Part shown: positions 1 through 9,053 of the stretch, piece by piece
Layout: every line of letters begins with the position of its first letter
Position numbering within the stretch: the stretch's first letter is position 1
Position numbers and translations under genes: made by a program
Assembly (NCBI GenBank): GCA_019651095.1
Contig: BOXR01000001.1
Coordinates: 1 to 32,404, forward strand
Direction: 5' to 3'
Source: Ectothiorhodospiraceae bacterium
GTDB taxonomy: Bacteria; Pseudomonadota; Gammaproteobacteria; GCA-002705445; GCA-002716945
Length of the DNA: 32,404 bases
The notes under the pieces: generated by a model
Told to the model about the DNA's origin: nothing
Seen by the model: only the letters and a program-made list of their open reading frames with translations
Databases searched by the model: none

Positions 1-693
1 CTTTACGTCTACTTCACAACTGTGATATTTTTGGCAATTTCCTTTGAATTTTTCAATTTCTTCTTTTGATGTATTCTCATTAACATTTGCAATAACAAAC
101 ATTGGTTTCTGTGTAAGCATCTTAATGTCAGGGAAAAATTCTTTCACTTTTTCTAGGTCTGTTTATCTAAGAAGTTACTGTTATTCAGTTTGTCGAGAGC
201 ATTTGATATTCATCTTTAAGAATATTTTTTCTTTATCTGAATTTTTACTTTTAGTTACTCTGTTCAATGGCTCTCTAATGTTGCTATATCTGATAGCATT
301 AACTCAGAATTTATATCCGAGAAATCAGAATCAGGATTTGGCTTACCATTAACATGGATTATGTCGTCATCTATAAAGAATCTTACAACATGAGCTATCG
401 CATCTGTATTTTTTATATGTGTTAAAAAATCATTGCCAAGACCCTCGCCCTTTGACGCTCCCTTTATTAATCCTGCAATATCCACAAATTCTATTACTGC
501 GTTTACTTTGCTTTTAGACGAATTCAATATAGATAATTTATCTAATCTTCATCAGGAACTTCTACCGTTGCAATGTTAGGGTCTATAGTACAAAACGGAA
601 AGTTCTTAGCATCTATTTTTGTGATGTAAGTAAATTAAAAATTGATGACTTACCAACATTTGGCATGCCAACCAAACCACACTTAAAACCCAT
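1..693 (-). CDS. ychF: ychF, redox-responsive ATPase/GTPase YchF (3' end outside window; frameshifted)
   Basis: Obg-family P-loop protein of the YchF/OLA1 type, a ribosome-associated nucleotidase. The start [17 protein letters not shown] carries the P-loop GxxNVGKS. Further on, [15 protein letters not shown] and [20 protein letters not shown] (G3 DxxG region) are characteristic of YchF, followed by a lysine-rich coiled-coil stretch and [15 protein letters not shown], the N-x-N-E segment that YchF has in place of the usual NKxD. The reading frame must change near 615, 545, 268 and 160-185 to follow the family, so at least four indels are present. The start at 693 fits the family; an in-frame ATG at 705 is an alternative. 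It is the last gene seen of the minus-strand block, 21 bases after pth. Family assignment is firm; the breaks look like sequence errors. Confidence 0.88.
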
Positions 694-714
694 TCCCGCC
701 ACCATTGATGTTAT

Positions 715-1277
715 TCATGAAGTTTGTATAATTTCCGGAAATAATATCTTTTGAGTTACTAATATTTTATCTATACCAGAATTTATGCTCGCTTTGTCTT
801 CAGGTGAGGTTTACCTAATACATAGGATATACATCATCTTTATGCATTGGTTTACCAATTCCAATTTTTAGTCTCAGAAATCTTTTGTTCCTATTTTTCT
901 GTTATGTCTTTAATTCCATTATGACCACCACTGCCCCCTGAAAATTTTAATCTTACTTTACCAGGTGACAAATCTAAATCATCATAAGCTACAATTATAT
1001 CTTTAGGACTTATATTTGTGTTCTTTATAAATTTCACTAAGGGAGAACCGCTATCATTTATGAAAGTCATTGGTTTTAGAATCTTGATTGTGATGTTATC
1101 GTCTTGATAAGTTGAATCTAAATAACCTTTTTTCAAGTTATCATTGAATGATAAATTATACTTTTCAGCCAATAAGTCTAAGAACCAGAATCCAATATTG
1201 TGTCTAGTTTTAAGGTATTTAGGATCCGGGTTTCCTAAGCCAACAATCAATAATGGAGGATTGTTTGTTGAGTTCAT
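715..1277 (-). CDS. pth: pth, peptidyl-tRNA hydrolase (frameshifted)
   Basis: Cleaves peptidyl-tRNA released from stalled ribosomes, recycling tRNA; essential in most bacteria. The N-terminus has VGLGNPDPKYLKTRHNIGFW with the catalytic-His region (TRHN), then LKPMTFINDSG, YDDLDLSPGKVRLK (catalytic Asp) and GGSGGHNGIKDI, all Pth signatures. An in-frame stop follows at 891, but the family sequence continues in other frames as IGTKDF, LRLKIGIGKP and a C-terminus ending KILFPEIIQTS at 715. This gives about 188 residues, close to the usual 190. Apparent indels lie near 893, 877 and 803. It starts 11 bases after rplY and stops just before ychF, the same order as in Pseudomonas. Confidence 0.92.
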
Positions 1278-1288
1278 TGTAAAAAGAG

Positions 1289-1972
1289 TTATTTGTTTTC
1301 TTCTTTACTGTCTGAAGCTGGTTCTTCTTTTTTATCTTCAACAGCAGTTTCTTCACTAGCATCAGCAGAGGCTTCAACTACTTCTTCTACTTTTTCAGCT
1401 TTAGGTTCATAACAACTTACTACTGGTGAATCATGTTCCTCATCTACTGTCACTGCGTGTTCTACATTTGCTGGCATTTTGATTTCAGACATGTGGATGC
1501 TGTGACCTAATTCAAGTTCAGCAACATCGATTTGGATATTTTCTGGAATATCTTTAGGTAAACATGAAACTTCGATTTCTGTTTGAATATGGGATAACTT
1601 TCCTCCGCCAAGTTTTACACCCGAACATGTCTCCTCGTTAATGAACAAAATTGGTACATTCACAACAACCGCTTTATTTTTATCTACAGCAAAAAAGTCC
1701 ATATGAGTTATCGATGATTTTCTTGGATCTCTTTGAAGATCTTTCAAAATTACATCTACTGTTTTTTTATCAATCTTTAGTTGAATGACGTTACTGTAGA
1801 ATCCGGAATCTTTGATCTGTTTTGCTACTTCATTAGCATCGAGTATTATATTGTTATTGTCTTTATCGCCATAAACAACTGCAGGGATTCCATTATTTTT
1901 TCTAATTTTCTTAGAACTGGATGTTCCCTTATTTTCTCTTTTTGTTGCTTGTAAAGTGTATTCTGTATTCAT
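1289..1972 (-). CDS. rplY: rplY, 50S ribosomal protein L25, TL5/CTC long form
   Basis: Binds 5S rRNA in the large ribosomal subunit. At 227 residues this is the long (CTC/TL5) form: the L25 domain covers about residues 1-95 (TKRENKGTSSSKKIRKNNGI then PAVVYGD, and LQRDPRKSSITHMDFFAVD). The TL5 C-terminal beta domain covers about 96-190 (GVKLGGGKLSHIQTEIEVSC). The last 35 residues or so are a low-complexity Glu/Ala/Lys/Ser tail. The frame is intact. The long form is standard in Pseudomonas-like Gammaproteobacteria, whereas the E. coli protein is only the first domain. It lies between prs (26 bases away) and pth (11 bases away). Confidence 0.96.
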   Translation of the reverse strand: MNTEYTLQATKRENKGTSSSKKIRKNNGIPAVVYGDKDNNNIILDANEVAKQIKDSGFYSNVIQLKIDKKTVDVILKDLQRDPRKSSITHMDFFAVDKNKAVVVNVPILFINEETCSGVKLGGGKLSHIQTEIEVSCLPKDIPENIQIDVAELELGHSIHMSEIKMPANVEHAVTVDEEHDSPVVSCYEPKAEKVEEVVEASADASEETAVEDKKEEPASDSKEENK

Positions 1973-1998
1973 AACTTATTTTTCAATGGATTATACTC

Positions 1999-2952
1999 TT
2001 ATTCTACGAAAAGTGAACTAACAGATTCTTTATTATCGATACGTCTTAGGGTCTCCGCTAGCATTTCCGAGACAGTAATCTGCCTGATTTTTTCAGTATC
2101 GATGATTTTTTTTGACAGTTTAATCGTATCTGTAACAATTATGCCATCTATAGTTGATTCTATAATATTCTGGTCAGCCTTACCTGAAAATATGGGATGT
2201 GTTATGTACGCATATACGGCTGATGCACCCTCATCTTTAAGTGCGTCTGCTGCGTGACATAGTGTCCCAGCAGTATCACATATATCGTCAACTATCACAC
2301 AACATTTACCTTTGATATCACCAATGATTTGCATTACTTCAGAGACATTTGCCTCAGGACGTCTCTTATCTACGATTGCAAGATCAGTATTGAGTTGTTT
2401 TGCTAGCGCTCTTGCGCGCACTACACCGCCAACATCAGGTGATACAACAATTACATCATCATAATTTTGTTTGTGTATATCTGCTAAAAATAGAGGCGTG
2501 GCATAGATATTATCAACTGGTATATCAAAAAATCCTTGTATCTGATCTGCGTGTAAATCAATGGTTAATAATCTCTCAACTCCCATACTGGTTAACATAT
2601 TAGCTACGACCTTCGCTGTTATTGGAACTCTCGCTGATCTAGCTCTTCTGTCTTGACGCGAGTATCCAAAATACGGCAAGACAACAGATATCCTCTCCAC
2701 AGAAGAACGTTTCAAGGCGTCAGCCATAATTAATAATTCCATCAAATTATTATTGACCGGGTCGCACAAAGGCTGAATGATATAGACATCCTGCCCTCTT
2801 ACATTTTCTTCAATTTCCACGGAAATTTCTCCATCAGAGAATGTCTTGACAGTGGCTTTGCCAAGTGTTGTTCCAAGATTCTTTGCAACCAATTTTGCAA
2901 GTGGCTTGTTCGCATTACCTGAGAAAATCATTGTGGATTTTATATCAACCAT
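1999..2952 (-). CDS. prs: prs, ribose-phosphate pyrophosphokinase
   Basis: Makes PRPP from ribose-5-phosphate and ATP, the precursor of purines, pyrimidines, His, Trp and NAD. It has 317 residues (E. coli 315) and an intact frame. Visible signatures are [19 protein letters not shown] at the N-terminus, [40 protein letters not shown] (flexible catalytic region), [19 protein letters not shown] (PRPP synthase signature with the metal-binding His/Asp) and [14 protein letters not shown] (PRPP-binding loop). An AAAGG ribosome-binding site sits about 8 bases before the ATG at 2952. The gene begins only 15 bases after tRNA-Gln, so the tRNA must be cut from a joint transcript or prs must have its own promoter inside or before the tRNA. 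Confidence 0.97.
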   Translation of the reverse strand: MVDIKSTMIFSGNANKPLAKLVAKNLGTTLGKATVKTFSDGEISVEIEENVRGQDVYIIQPLCDPVNNNLMELLIMADALKRSSVERISVVLPYFGYSRQDRRARSARVPITAKVVANMLTSMGVERLLTIDLHADQIQGFFDIPVDNIYATPLFLADIHKQNYDDVIVVSPDVGGVVRARALAKQLNTDLAIVDKRRPEANVSEVMQIIGDIKGKCCVIVDDICDTAGTLCHAADALKDEGASAVYAYITHPIFSGKADQNIIESTIDGIIVTDTIKLSKKIIDTEKIRQITVSEMLAETLRRIDNKESVSSLFVE

Positions 2953-2967
2953 GACTAGAACCTTTAG

Positions 2968-3039
2968 CTGGGGTGGAAGGATTCGAACCTCCGAATGACG
3001 GGATCAAAACCCGCTGCCTTACCGCTTGGCTACACCCCA
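2968..3039 (-). tRNA. tRNA-Gln (anticodon UUG), CCA not encoded
   Basis: Read on minus, the 72-base RNA begins TGGGGTGTAGCC and ends CCACCCCAG. The acceptor stem has seven pairs, T1-A72 to G7-C66; a U1-A72 pair is typical of bacterial tRNA-Gln. The D arm is GCCAAGCGGTAAGGC. The anticodon stem-loop is GCGGG-TTTTGAT-CCCGT, giving anticodon TTG. The T arm carries GGTTCGAATCC. The next bases after the discriminator G are CTA, so CCA must be added by enzyme. It lies between ispE (5 bases) and prs (15 bases), the position known from Pseudomonas. Confidence 0.95.
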
Positions 3040-3044
3040 AATTA

Positions 3045-3879
3045 TCAAGAAAAAATATCATATGATTCCAGACTACTCACCATTTTAGATCTGTACCTAT
3101 TTCCAATTTCCTTATTGGCTTCAATAGCACTTTCGTAACTGTCAAACTCAATATATAGCGTGCTTCCCGTACCGGACATTCTAACCTTACCAAAGGAGGA
3201 AAGCCAATATTTTGTTTGTATTAGTTCTGGATAATTCTTAAGCACCACTTCTTCAAATGAGTTATGTTCTGATTCAAGCAAACCACTCAGATTATTTGGT
3301 TTACAAAAGTGCCTATCAGAAATGATTCCAAAATATGTTTTGTAGAAATACTAAAGCCAGGGAAAATTAATACATAAAATTTAGGGTTTGATGAGACTTT
3401 TTTTACTATATTTCCTTTACCCGAGACATAGGCCGTGCCGCCATTAATAAAGAATGGTACATCTGAGCCTAGTTGATCCGCAAGAGTTAGCAACTCATCT
3501 TTGCTAATTGAATGTTATATAATCTATTGATAGCGTGCAGAGTGACTGCAGCGTTTGAACTTCCCCCACCCAAACCTGAACCAAGGGGTATCTTTTTTTC
3601 CAATGTTATATCCAAGCCTATCTTGAGATTATATTTTTGTGAGAGTATCCTACATGCTTTATAAATTAGATTGTCGTTATTCATCAAATTTTTATCACTG
3701 GTGTGCAAATTTACGCTGTTACCCTCGTTCATCCTAAACACTATAGTGTCGTAGAGATCTATAACATGAAAAATGCCTTGAATATCATGATAACCGTCAT
3801 CTCGTCGGTTGATAACATGTAAGCACAGGTTTAGTTTTGCAAATGATTTACAACTGAGCTGCTTCATCGCCATTTTCAT
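3045..3879 (-). CDS. ispE: ispE, 4-diphosphocytidyl-2-C-methyl-D-erythritol kinase (frameshifted)
   Basis: GHMP-family kinase of the non-mevalonate (MEP) isoprenoid pathway that phosphorylates CDP-methylerythritol with ATP. The N-terminus SFAKLNLCLHVINRRDDGYH and the ATP-binding motif PLGSGLGGGSSNAAVTLHAI are diagnostic. The frame then changes near 3500 to ELLTLADQLGSDVPFFINGG and again near 3298 to NNLSGLLESEHNSFEE; the C-terminus has the GHMP motif RMSGTGSTLYIEF. The reconstructed length, about 278 residues, matches the family. The first ATG at 3879 or the ATG at 3867 (MKQLSCKS) could be used; both overlap the end of the upstream TPR gene, so lolB, which normally sits here, is absent. The two breaks are probably sequence indels, since the enzyme is essential. 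Confidence 0.93.
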
Positions 3880-5566
3880 CTAGAAGTTGGAGCAATTCAT
3901 CATTTTCAGGGTTATTCATTAATGATTGTTCTAGGATTTTTTTTGCTTTCTGTTTAAAGCCATTTTTTAAAAGAATCTTATAGTAATGGGACACAATCTC
4001 AGGATCCTGATCTTTGATATATGCAAGTGATGCATATTCATAAGCATCCTCATAAGATCCATCTAAGTAAAGCACCCAAGCCAGACTATCCAATATTGCT
4101 GGATTGCCAGGGTCAATATCTATAGCTTTTCTAATTAATTTTTCAGCATAAGCAAGTTGTTTCTCGTGTAGAGACAAACTATATCCATAAGCATTGAGTG
4201 CAATAGAATTATAAGGGTCAAAATTAATCATTTTTTCGAAGTCTATACTCATTTGTTTGAGATCCCCTTTCTTTTCATATGCAAGCGCACGAGAATATAA
4301 TGCTCTCTGGTTTTCTGGGAATGACTCTAAAATTTTAGAGGATATTTCTAAGATTTTATCAACATCATATGGATCTTGATGTAATGAGAGTTTTAAGGTT
4401 AGTAGATTTAAAGCATCACCATCTGTCTTAATTTTTACCTCTTCATCAAGATAGCTATAAGCTCGCGTTATGTCATATTTTTTCTGTAAGGCTTTCGCGA
4501 CATTCAGTAATTTTGTATTTACGAATGTTCCCTGCTGTATTCTTTCGTAGTGAAGTAAAGCCTCGTTATACTGTTTTCTATGGTAATCGATTTGTCCTAG
4601 AAAAAAATTAATGTTATCGGGAGCATAAGATTTAGAGAGTAAAATATTAAAATACTTCTCAGACAAATCATAATAATCTTTATCAAAACACAGAAGAGCA
4701 ACCCTAAACATAAAATCATCATCGCTTGGATCTATCGAAATCAAATTATCAATTAGCAGGCTAGCCTTATTATCGTCTTTGCTTTCTAAATATAAAGCTA
4801 GCAGTTCATATGACGACTCTCTATCGGTAATAGAAAGATTTTTAATGTAGTTCTCTAGTGTGATTATTGCTTCATCAACTTGATTCAATCTAGCAAGTGA
4901 ATCAGAATATTTTCTGACAAGTATTCTATTATTTAAGAAATCCATCTCCTGAAGATAAGGTAAGGCAACATGATCTAAGTTATTTTTCTGTAATACATTT
5001 ACATATGAAATCAACAAATCTTTATTATCATAGTTCTTCAGATTTTGCTCGAAGTATTTAACAATATGATTGATAATAATATTTCTGGAGAGAATTTCCT
5101 CAACATCAATATATGATTTATTATTTTTTTCATTATACTTTTCAAATAAATATTTTAGGTGATAATCAGCAGATGAAAAATCTGCTAATTCTACGTAGTT
5201 AGAAAAAGAAATCTTATGCGCTGAAACATTTGTTGGATTAATGTTTAACCATCTTTTCGAGATTCTGGTTATATCTTCAAATCTCCTCAAATCCCTGGCT
5301 TTATTTATCATTTTTAGAAAATCATCCTCGTCTCTAAAATATTGGATATTTGTACTGAAAGTCTCTATGGCTTCGTCATATTGGTTTTTATGAAGCAATA
5401 ATTCTACGACTAATTTGTTGTACATTGAGTTATATTTAAAATTGTCATTTGTATCTGAATAGGGTGCGTCAATGTCAGATTTTGATGGTTTAGAGTTATT
5501 TTGAGTACTACAGGATGCAAGAAACAGTGCTGCAAATAACGTGATAAATTTTATATTTCTATACAT
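3848..5566 (-). CDS. TPR-repeat lipoprotein (PA4667-like)
   Basis: About 572 residues, intact. The N-terminus MYRNIKFITLFAALFLASC is a lipoprotein signal with lipobox LASC, so the product should be lipid-anchored in the envelope. I chose the ATG at 5566, not the in-frame ATG at 5584, because it puts the signal peptide at the start. The rest is mostly helical with repeated tetratricopeptide-like units, clearest in the last 200 residues (RALAYEKKGDLKQMSIDFEK, ALNAYGYSLS, ILDSLAWVLYLDGSYEDAYE). A TPR protein at this place, divergent from hemA, is conserved in Pseudomonas (PA4667) and relatives. Its function is not established; TPRs suggest a role in protein-protein contacts in the envelope. Its 3' end overlaps the start of ispE. 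Confidence 0.85.
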   Translation of the reverse strand: MYRNIKFITLFAALFLASCSTQNNSKPSKSDIDAPYSDTNDNFKYNSMYNKLVVELLLHKNQYDEAIETFSTNIQYFRDEDDFLKMINKARDLRRFEDITRISKRWLNINPTNVSAHKISFSNYVELADFSSADYHLKYLFEKYNEKNNKSYIDVEEILSRNIIINHIVKYFEQNLKNYDNKDLLISYVNVLQKNNLDHVALPYLQEMDFLNNRILVRKYSDSLARLNQVDEAIITLENYIKNLSITDRESSYELLALYLESKDDNKASLLIDNLISIDPSDDDFMFRVALLCFDKDYYDLSEKYFNILLSKSYAPDNINFFLGQIDYHRKQYNEALLHYERIQQGTFVNTKLLNVAKALQKKYDITRAYSYLDEEVKIKTDGDALNLLTLKLSLHQDPYDVDKILEISSKILESFPENQRALYSRALAYEKKGDLKQMSIDFEKMINFDPYNSIALNAYGYSLSLHEKQLAYAEKLIRKAIDIDPGNPAILDSLAWVLYLDGSYEDAYEYASLAYIKDQDPEIVSHYYKILLKNGFKQKAKKILEQSLMNNPENDELLQLLDENGDEAAQL

Positions 5567-5572
5567 AGATGT

Positions 5573-5592
5573 ATAATAGCACAAGCTATTAT
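5573..5592. promoter_or_regulatory. Perfect inverted repeat in the hemA/TPR divergent promoter region
   Basis: ATAATAGC at 5573-5580 and GCTATTAT at 5585-5592 form a perfect 8-base inverted repeat with a 4-base spacer. It fills the middle of the 44-base gap between two divergent starts. TATAAT at 5572-5577 reads as a -10 element for hemA, and CATAAT (minus, 5593-5588) as a -10 for the TPR gene. No good -35 box is evident. The repeat could be an operator or simply two back-to-back -10 boxes. An SD-like TAGGGA precedes the hemA ATG by 8 bases. Confidence 0.5.
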
Positions 5593-5610
5593 GTTAGTAG
5601 GGAATCATAA

Positions 5611-6852
5611 ATGACCATATCAGTTATAGGGCTAAATCATAAATCGGCTAATATAGATATTAGAGAAAAGTTCTCTTTTACAGCTGATAGCGCGTCGCTT
5701 CTTTTGAGAAGAATAAAAAAGGTTAGGGATATTCTAGAAGTGATAGTAGTCTCAACCTGTAACAGAACAGAGATATATTGTGAGAGCACTAATGGTGCTG
5801 ATGATATTAAAAATTGGCTATTATCAGAGAAAGAATACAAGTCATTTGCCAAGCATCTGTACATTCATCAAGAGGAAGATGCTATTGAGCACCTCTTCAA
5901 AGTAGTGGCTGGTCTTGATTCTATGGTTATTGGTGAGAGTGAAGTATTAGGACAGGTAAAGACTGCATATAAAATTGCTCTTGATAATAAATCCATTGAT
6001 GGAAAATTAAAAAGGCTTTTTGAATACTCTTTCTCTGTAGCGAAAAATGTTAGAACTAATACTGATATAGGTGGAAATGCGATATCATTCATGTATACAT
6101 CTATCCTTTTGATAAAGAAAATATTTTCTACAGTTGAAGAAAAAAAATGTTTGCTAATTGGTGCCGGGGAAATGACTGAGCTAGCACTAAAATATTTAAA
6201 ATCTAATAATGTAAATGATATTACAATCTGCAATAGAAAAGAGGAGAAAGGTAAAAAACTAGCATTAGAAAATTCCTGTAGGTACTCTAATTTAAATAAC
6301 TTATCGACCATTATTCATGATTACGATGTTATAATAACCTCCACATCAAGCTCTTTACCACTTATAGGGAAAGGTAATATTGAAAACGCGTTGATCAAGA
6401 GGAATAATGACTCAATAGTAATAATCGATCTTGGTGTTCCTAGAGATGTAGAGTCACAAATAAAAAATCTAGATAATGTATATTTATATACCATTGATGA
6501 CCTTGGACAAATCATCGAAAAGAATTATAAAATTCGAGAGAAATCTATCAAAGATGCTGAAGAGATAATCAAATTTAAAATTGTAGAATATAAAAATTGG
6601 CTATCAGAAAATAACAGTACTGAAATCATTAAGAATTACAGAGAGTATGTCGACGATATTACCAACGGTATAGTTATTAAAGCAAAAAGGATGGCAAAAA
6701 ATTCAGAAGATATTAATCAAATAATCGATTATGTTTCCGAAACACTCAAGAAAAAACTTGCGCATGAAACCACAATTAAGTTAAAAGAGTTATATCCTAA
6801 TCTTGATGAGGATAAAATCGAAAAACTTAACAAGCTATTTAAAGAAAACTAA
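5611..6852 (+). CDS. hemA: hemA, glutamyl-tRNA reductase
   Basis: Reduces Glu-tRNA(Glu) to glutamate-1-semialdehyde with NADPH, the first step of C5-pathway haem synthesis. It has 413 residues (E. coli 418) and an intact frame. The catalytic-Cys motif VVSTCNRTEIY is at about residues 46-56, followed by VVAGLDSMVIGESEVLGQVK and the NADPH-binding LLIGAGEMTELALKYL near residue 185, then IDLGVPRDVE. The C-terminal dimerisation helices run to the end. Its stop TAA shares a base with the prfA ATG (TAATG), indicating translational coupling. It is the first gene of the long plus-strand unit, matching the hemA-prfA-prmC order of most Gammaproteobacteria. Confidence 0.97.
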   Translation: MTISVIGLNHKSANIDIREKFSFTADSASLLLRRIKKVRDILEVIVVSTCNRTEIYCESTNGADDIKNWLLSEKEYKSFAKHLYIHQEEDAIEHLFKVVAGLDSMVIGESEVLGQVKTAYKIALDNKSIDGKLKRLFEYSFSVAKNVRTNTDIGGNAISFMYTSILLIKKIFSTVEEKKCLLIGAGEMTELALKYLKSNNVNDITICNRKEEKGKKLALENSCRYSNLNNLSTIIHDYDVIITSTSSSLPLIGKGNIENALIKRNNDSIVIIDLGVPRDVESQIKNLDNVYLYTIDDLGQIIEKNYKIREKSIKDAEEIIKFKIVEYKNWLSENNSTEIIKNYREYVDDITNGIVIKAKRMAKNSEDINQIIDYVSETLKKKLAHETTIKLKELYPNLDEDKIEKLNKLFKEN

Positions 6853-7910
6853 TGAATCCTGATTTAAGAGCAAAGCTTGAGAGCAACCTCTCAAGTTATA
6901 AAGATATTACTGCGATGTTGAGTACGCCCGAAATATACTCCGATAGAACTAAAATGAAGAGTCTCAATCAAGAACTTACAAAGCTTGAGGCTAGCGTTAA
7001 GTTATATCAAAAATATTTAGACATAGAGAAGTCAATCTCAGGAACTAGAGAATTATTGATAGATGACGACAAGGAGATGATTGCTATTGCACAAGATGAG
7101 TTAAAAAAGTATGAGATTGAATTAAGAGAAGTAGAAACAAAAATTATAGAAGCAACTGTAGAAAAAGATCCTAATGATTCGAGAGATGTTTATATGGAGA
7201 TTCGTGCTGGCACTGGTGGAGAAGAGGCGGCAATATTTGCTGGAGATCTGTTTAAGATGTATTCGAGATTTTCAGAGAGAAATAAATGGGATATTGAAGT
7301 TATAAATAGCAACATTAGTGATCATGGTGGGTTTAAAGAGATAATATTTAAAGTAATCGGAAAGAATGTTTACAGTCAATTAAAATTTGAGTCCGGAACG
7401 CACAGGGTTCAAAGAGTGCCAGATACTGAAACACAAGGAAGAGTCCACACCTCAGCATCCACAGTTGCTGTATTACCAATTGTTGAACAAGTGGATGATA
7501 TAGAAATCAATCCTGCAGATCTAAGGATAGATACCTATAGGGCATCAGGTGCGGGTGGTCAGCACGTAAACAAGACAGACTCAGCTGTGAGGATAACTCA
7601 TTTGCCAACAGGCATCGTATCAGAGTGTCAAGACGATCGTTCCCAACACAAAAATAAAGCCAAGGCACTGGAGTATTTGCACTCAAGATTATTATCTGCT
7701 GAGCAGGAGAAACAAAAAAAAGATACTGATGAAAGCAGAAAAAAACAAATAGGTTCTGGGGATAGATCAGAGAGAATTAGAACATATAACTTTCCTCAGG
7801 GAAGAATTACAGATCATAGGATCAATCTAACACTCTATAAATTAGAGCAAGTCATCGACGGAAATATTGAGCCGCTTATCGATGCTTTAACAGAAGAATC
7901 TACAAAGTGA
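6852..7910 (+). CDS. prfA: prfA, peptide chain release factor 1
   Basis: Releases finished protein at UAG and UAA codons. It has 352 residues (E. coli 360) and an intact frame. The tripeptide anticodon is PDT in RVPDTETQGRVHTSAST (PxT type, so RF1 and not RF2, which has SPF). The catalytic GGQ lies in GAGGQHVNKTDSAVRITHLP, and the C-terminal arginine-rich RSERIRTYNFPQGRITDHR is typical. The N-terminal third is coiled and charged. It overlaps hemA by one base and prmC by one base (TGATG). Confidence 0.97.
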   Translation: MNPDLRAKLESNLSSYKDITAMLSTPEIYSDRTKMKSLNQELTKLEASVKLYQKYLDIEKSISGTRELLIDDDKEMIAIAQDELKKYEIELREVETKIIEATVEKDPNDSRDVYMEIRAGTGGEEAAIFAGDLFKMYSRFSERNKWDIEVINSNISDHGGFKEIIFKVIGKNVYSQLKFESGTHRVQRVPDTETQGRVHTSASTVAVLPIVEQVDDIEINPADLRIDTYRASGAGGQHVNKTDSAVRITHLPTGIVSECQDDRSQHKNKAKALEYLHSRLLSAEQEKQKKDTDESRKKQIGSGDRSERIRTYNFPQGRITDHRINLTLYKLEQVIDGNIEPLIDALTEESTK

Positions 7911-8771
7911 TGAGAACTACCGATCTTGTAAACAGTGCAGCAAAATTTATTCAGATTCATACAAATCAATCCTATCAAGAGTCGAAAATTGAAGCAGAAG
8001 AAATATTTATGCATGTACTTGGTATCAATAAGTCAAAAATATACACAAATATCTCGATAAGCATGACAAAGGATGAGCATGATCAGATTAGTCGTATTCT
8101 TAACAAAAGAAAAAGTGATATCCCTCTATCATATGTTTTGAAAAAACATTCATTCTATAATCATGAGTTCTTCGTAGATGAAAATGTTCTTATTCCAAGA
8201 TCAGAGACAGAAAATATAATTGATCAAATAATCACTATAGGGAGATAAATTATTTAGAGACATGAAAAGATGTAACTTCCTAGATGCTGGTTGCGGCTCA
8301 GGCTGTGTAGGGATTACTCTGGCGATCGAAAGACCAAACTGGAACATTTTTCTCAGTGATATTAATATGAATGCGATAAATGTAGCAAAAAAGAACTCTC
8401 ATCTTTTAAATCAGCAAAATATAAAGTTTATTTGTGGAGACTGGTTAAAGCCATTCAAACCCAAATCATTTGACTTTATATTTAGTAATCCACCTTATAT
8501 AGCATTATCGGATCAAAGAATAGACAAGAGCGTGCTGAATAATGAACCTCACTCTGCTCTTTTCTCAGGTGTAGACGGATTAAATGACATAAAAAAAATT
8601 ATCCTGTCGTCCAAAAAAATATTGAGTGATCAAGGAATCCTACTAATGGAGAATGGAATTGATCAAACAGACAAGATAAGTCGTCTCCTTCAAGCGAATG
8701 ATTTTACAGACATATCTGTTCACATAGATTATAATGGCCATGGAAGATTTACATCATCTTATAAAAAATAA
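7910..8771 (+). CDS. prmC: prmC, release factor glutamine methyltransferase (one frameshift)
   Basis: Methylates the Gln of the GGQ motif of RF1 and RF2 using SAM. The N-terminal helical domain ends with FFVDENVLIPRSETENIIDQ. A frame change near 8240-8244 leads via DKLFRDMKR to the Rossmann domain: FLDAGCGSGCVGITLAIERP (SAM motif I), FSNPPYI (catalytic NPPY) and YNGHGRF near the end. The reconstructed protein has about 287 residues, near the family norm (277). The ATG at 7910 overlaps the prfA stop; a GTG at 7907 is also possible. The stop overlaps the gatC ATG (TAATG). The single break is most simply one missing or extra base in the read. Confidence 0.93.
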
Positions 8772-9052
8772 TGGATAGAAAAACGATTGATAAATTGACT
8801 CACCTGTCTAAGTTAAGCATCCCAGAGAATGATATTGATGAACTCATTATCAACCTGGAGAATATCCTCAAGCTAATTGGAGAAATTGATGCTGCACCCA
8901 CAGAAGGTATGGAACCTATGGCTCATCCACTTGATTTCAATCAACCTTTGCGAGAGGACAGACCAATCAAAAATATCAATAGGTCAGAAAATCAAAATGA
9001 TACATCTAAAACGAGAGATGGTTATTACATAGTCCCAAAAATAATTGATTGA
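8771..9052 (+). CDS. gatC: gatC, Asp/Glu-tRNA amidotransferase subunit C
   Basis: Small scaffold subunit of the GatCAB amidotransferase that converts Glu-tRNA(Gln) and/or Asp-tRNA(Asn) to the amidated form. It has 93 residues and an intact frame. [20 protein letters not shown] at the start and [20 protein letters not shown] in the middle are family signatures; the C-terminus YYIVPKIID matches the usual FxVPxVI. It is coupled to prmC by a TAATG overlap and followed after one base by gatA. Confidence 0.95.
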   Translation: MDRKTIDKLTHLSKLSIPENDIDELIINLENILKLIGEIDAAPTEGMEPMAHPLDFNQPLREDRPIKNINRSENQNDTSKTRDGYYIVPKIID

Positions 9053-9053
9053 T

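Noticed and set aside
44-352. Open frame of 102 codons on plus with hydrophobic stretches
   Set aside because: It lies opposite the broken 3' part of ychF, and the minus-strand frames match YchF; the plus reading is a shadow.
5637-6515. Three minus-strand open frames opposite hemA
   Set aside because: hemA is intact and clearly assigned on plus; these are antisense shadows without family signatures.
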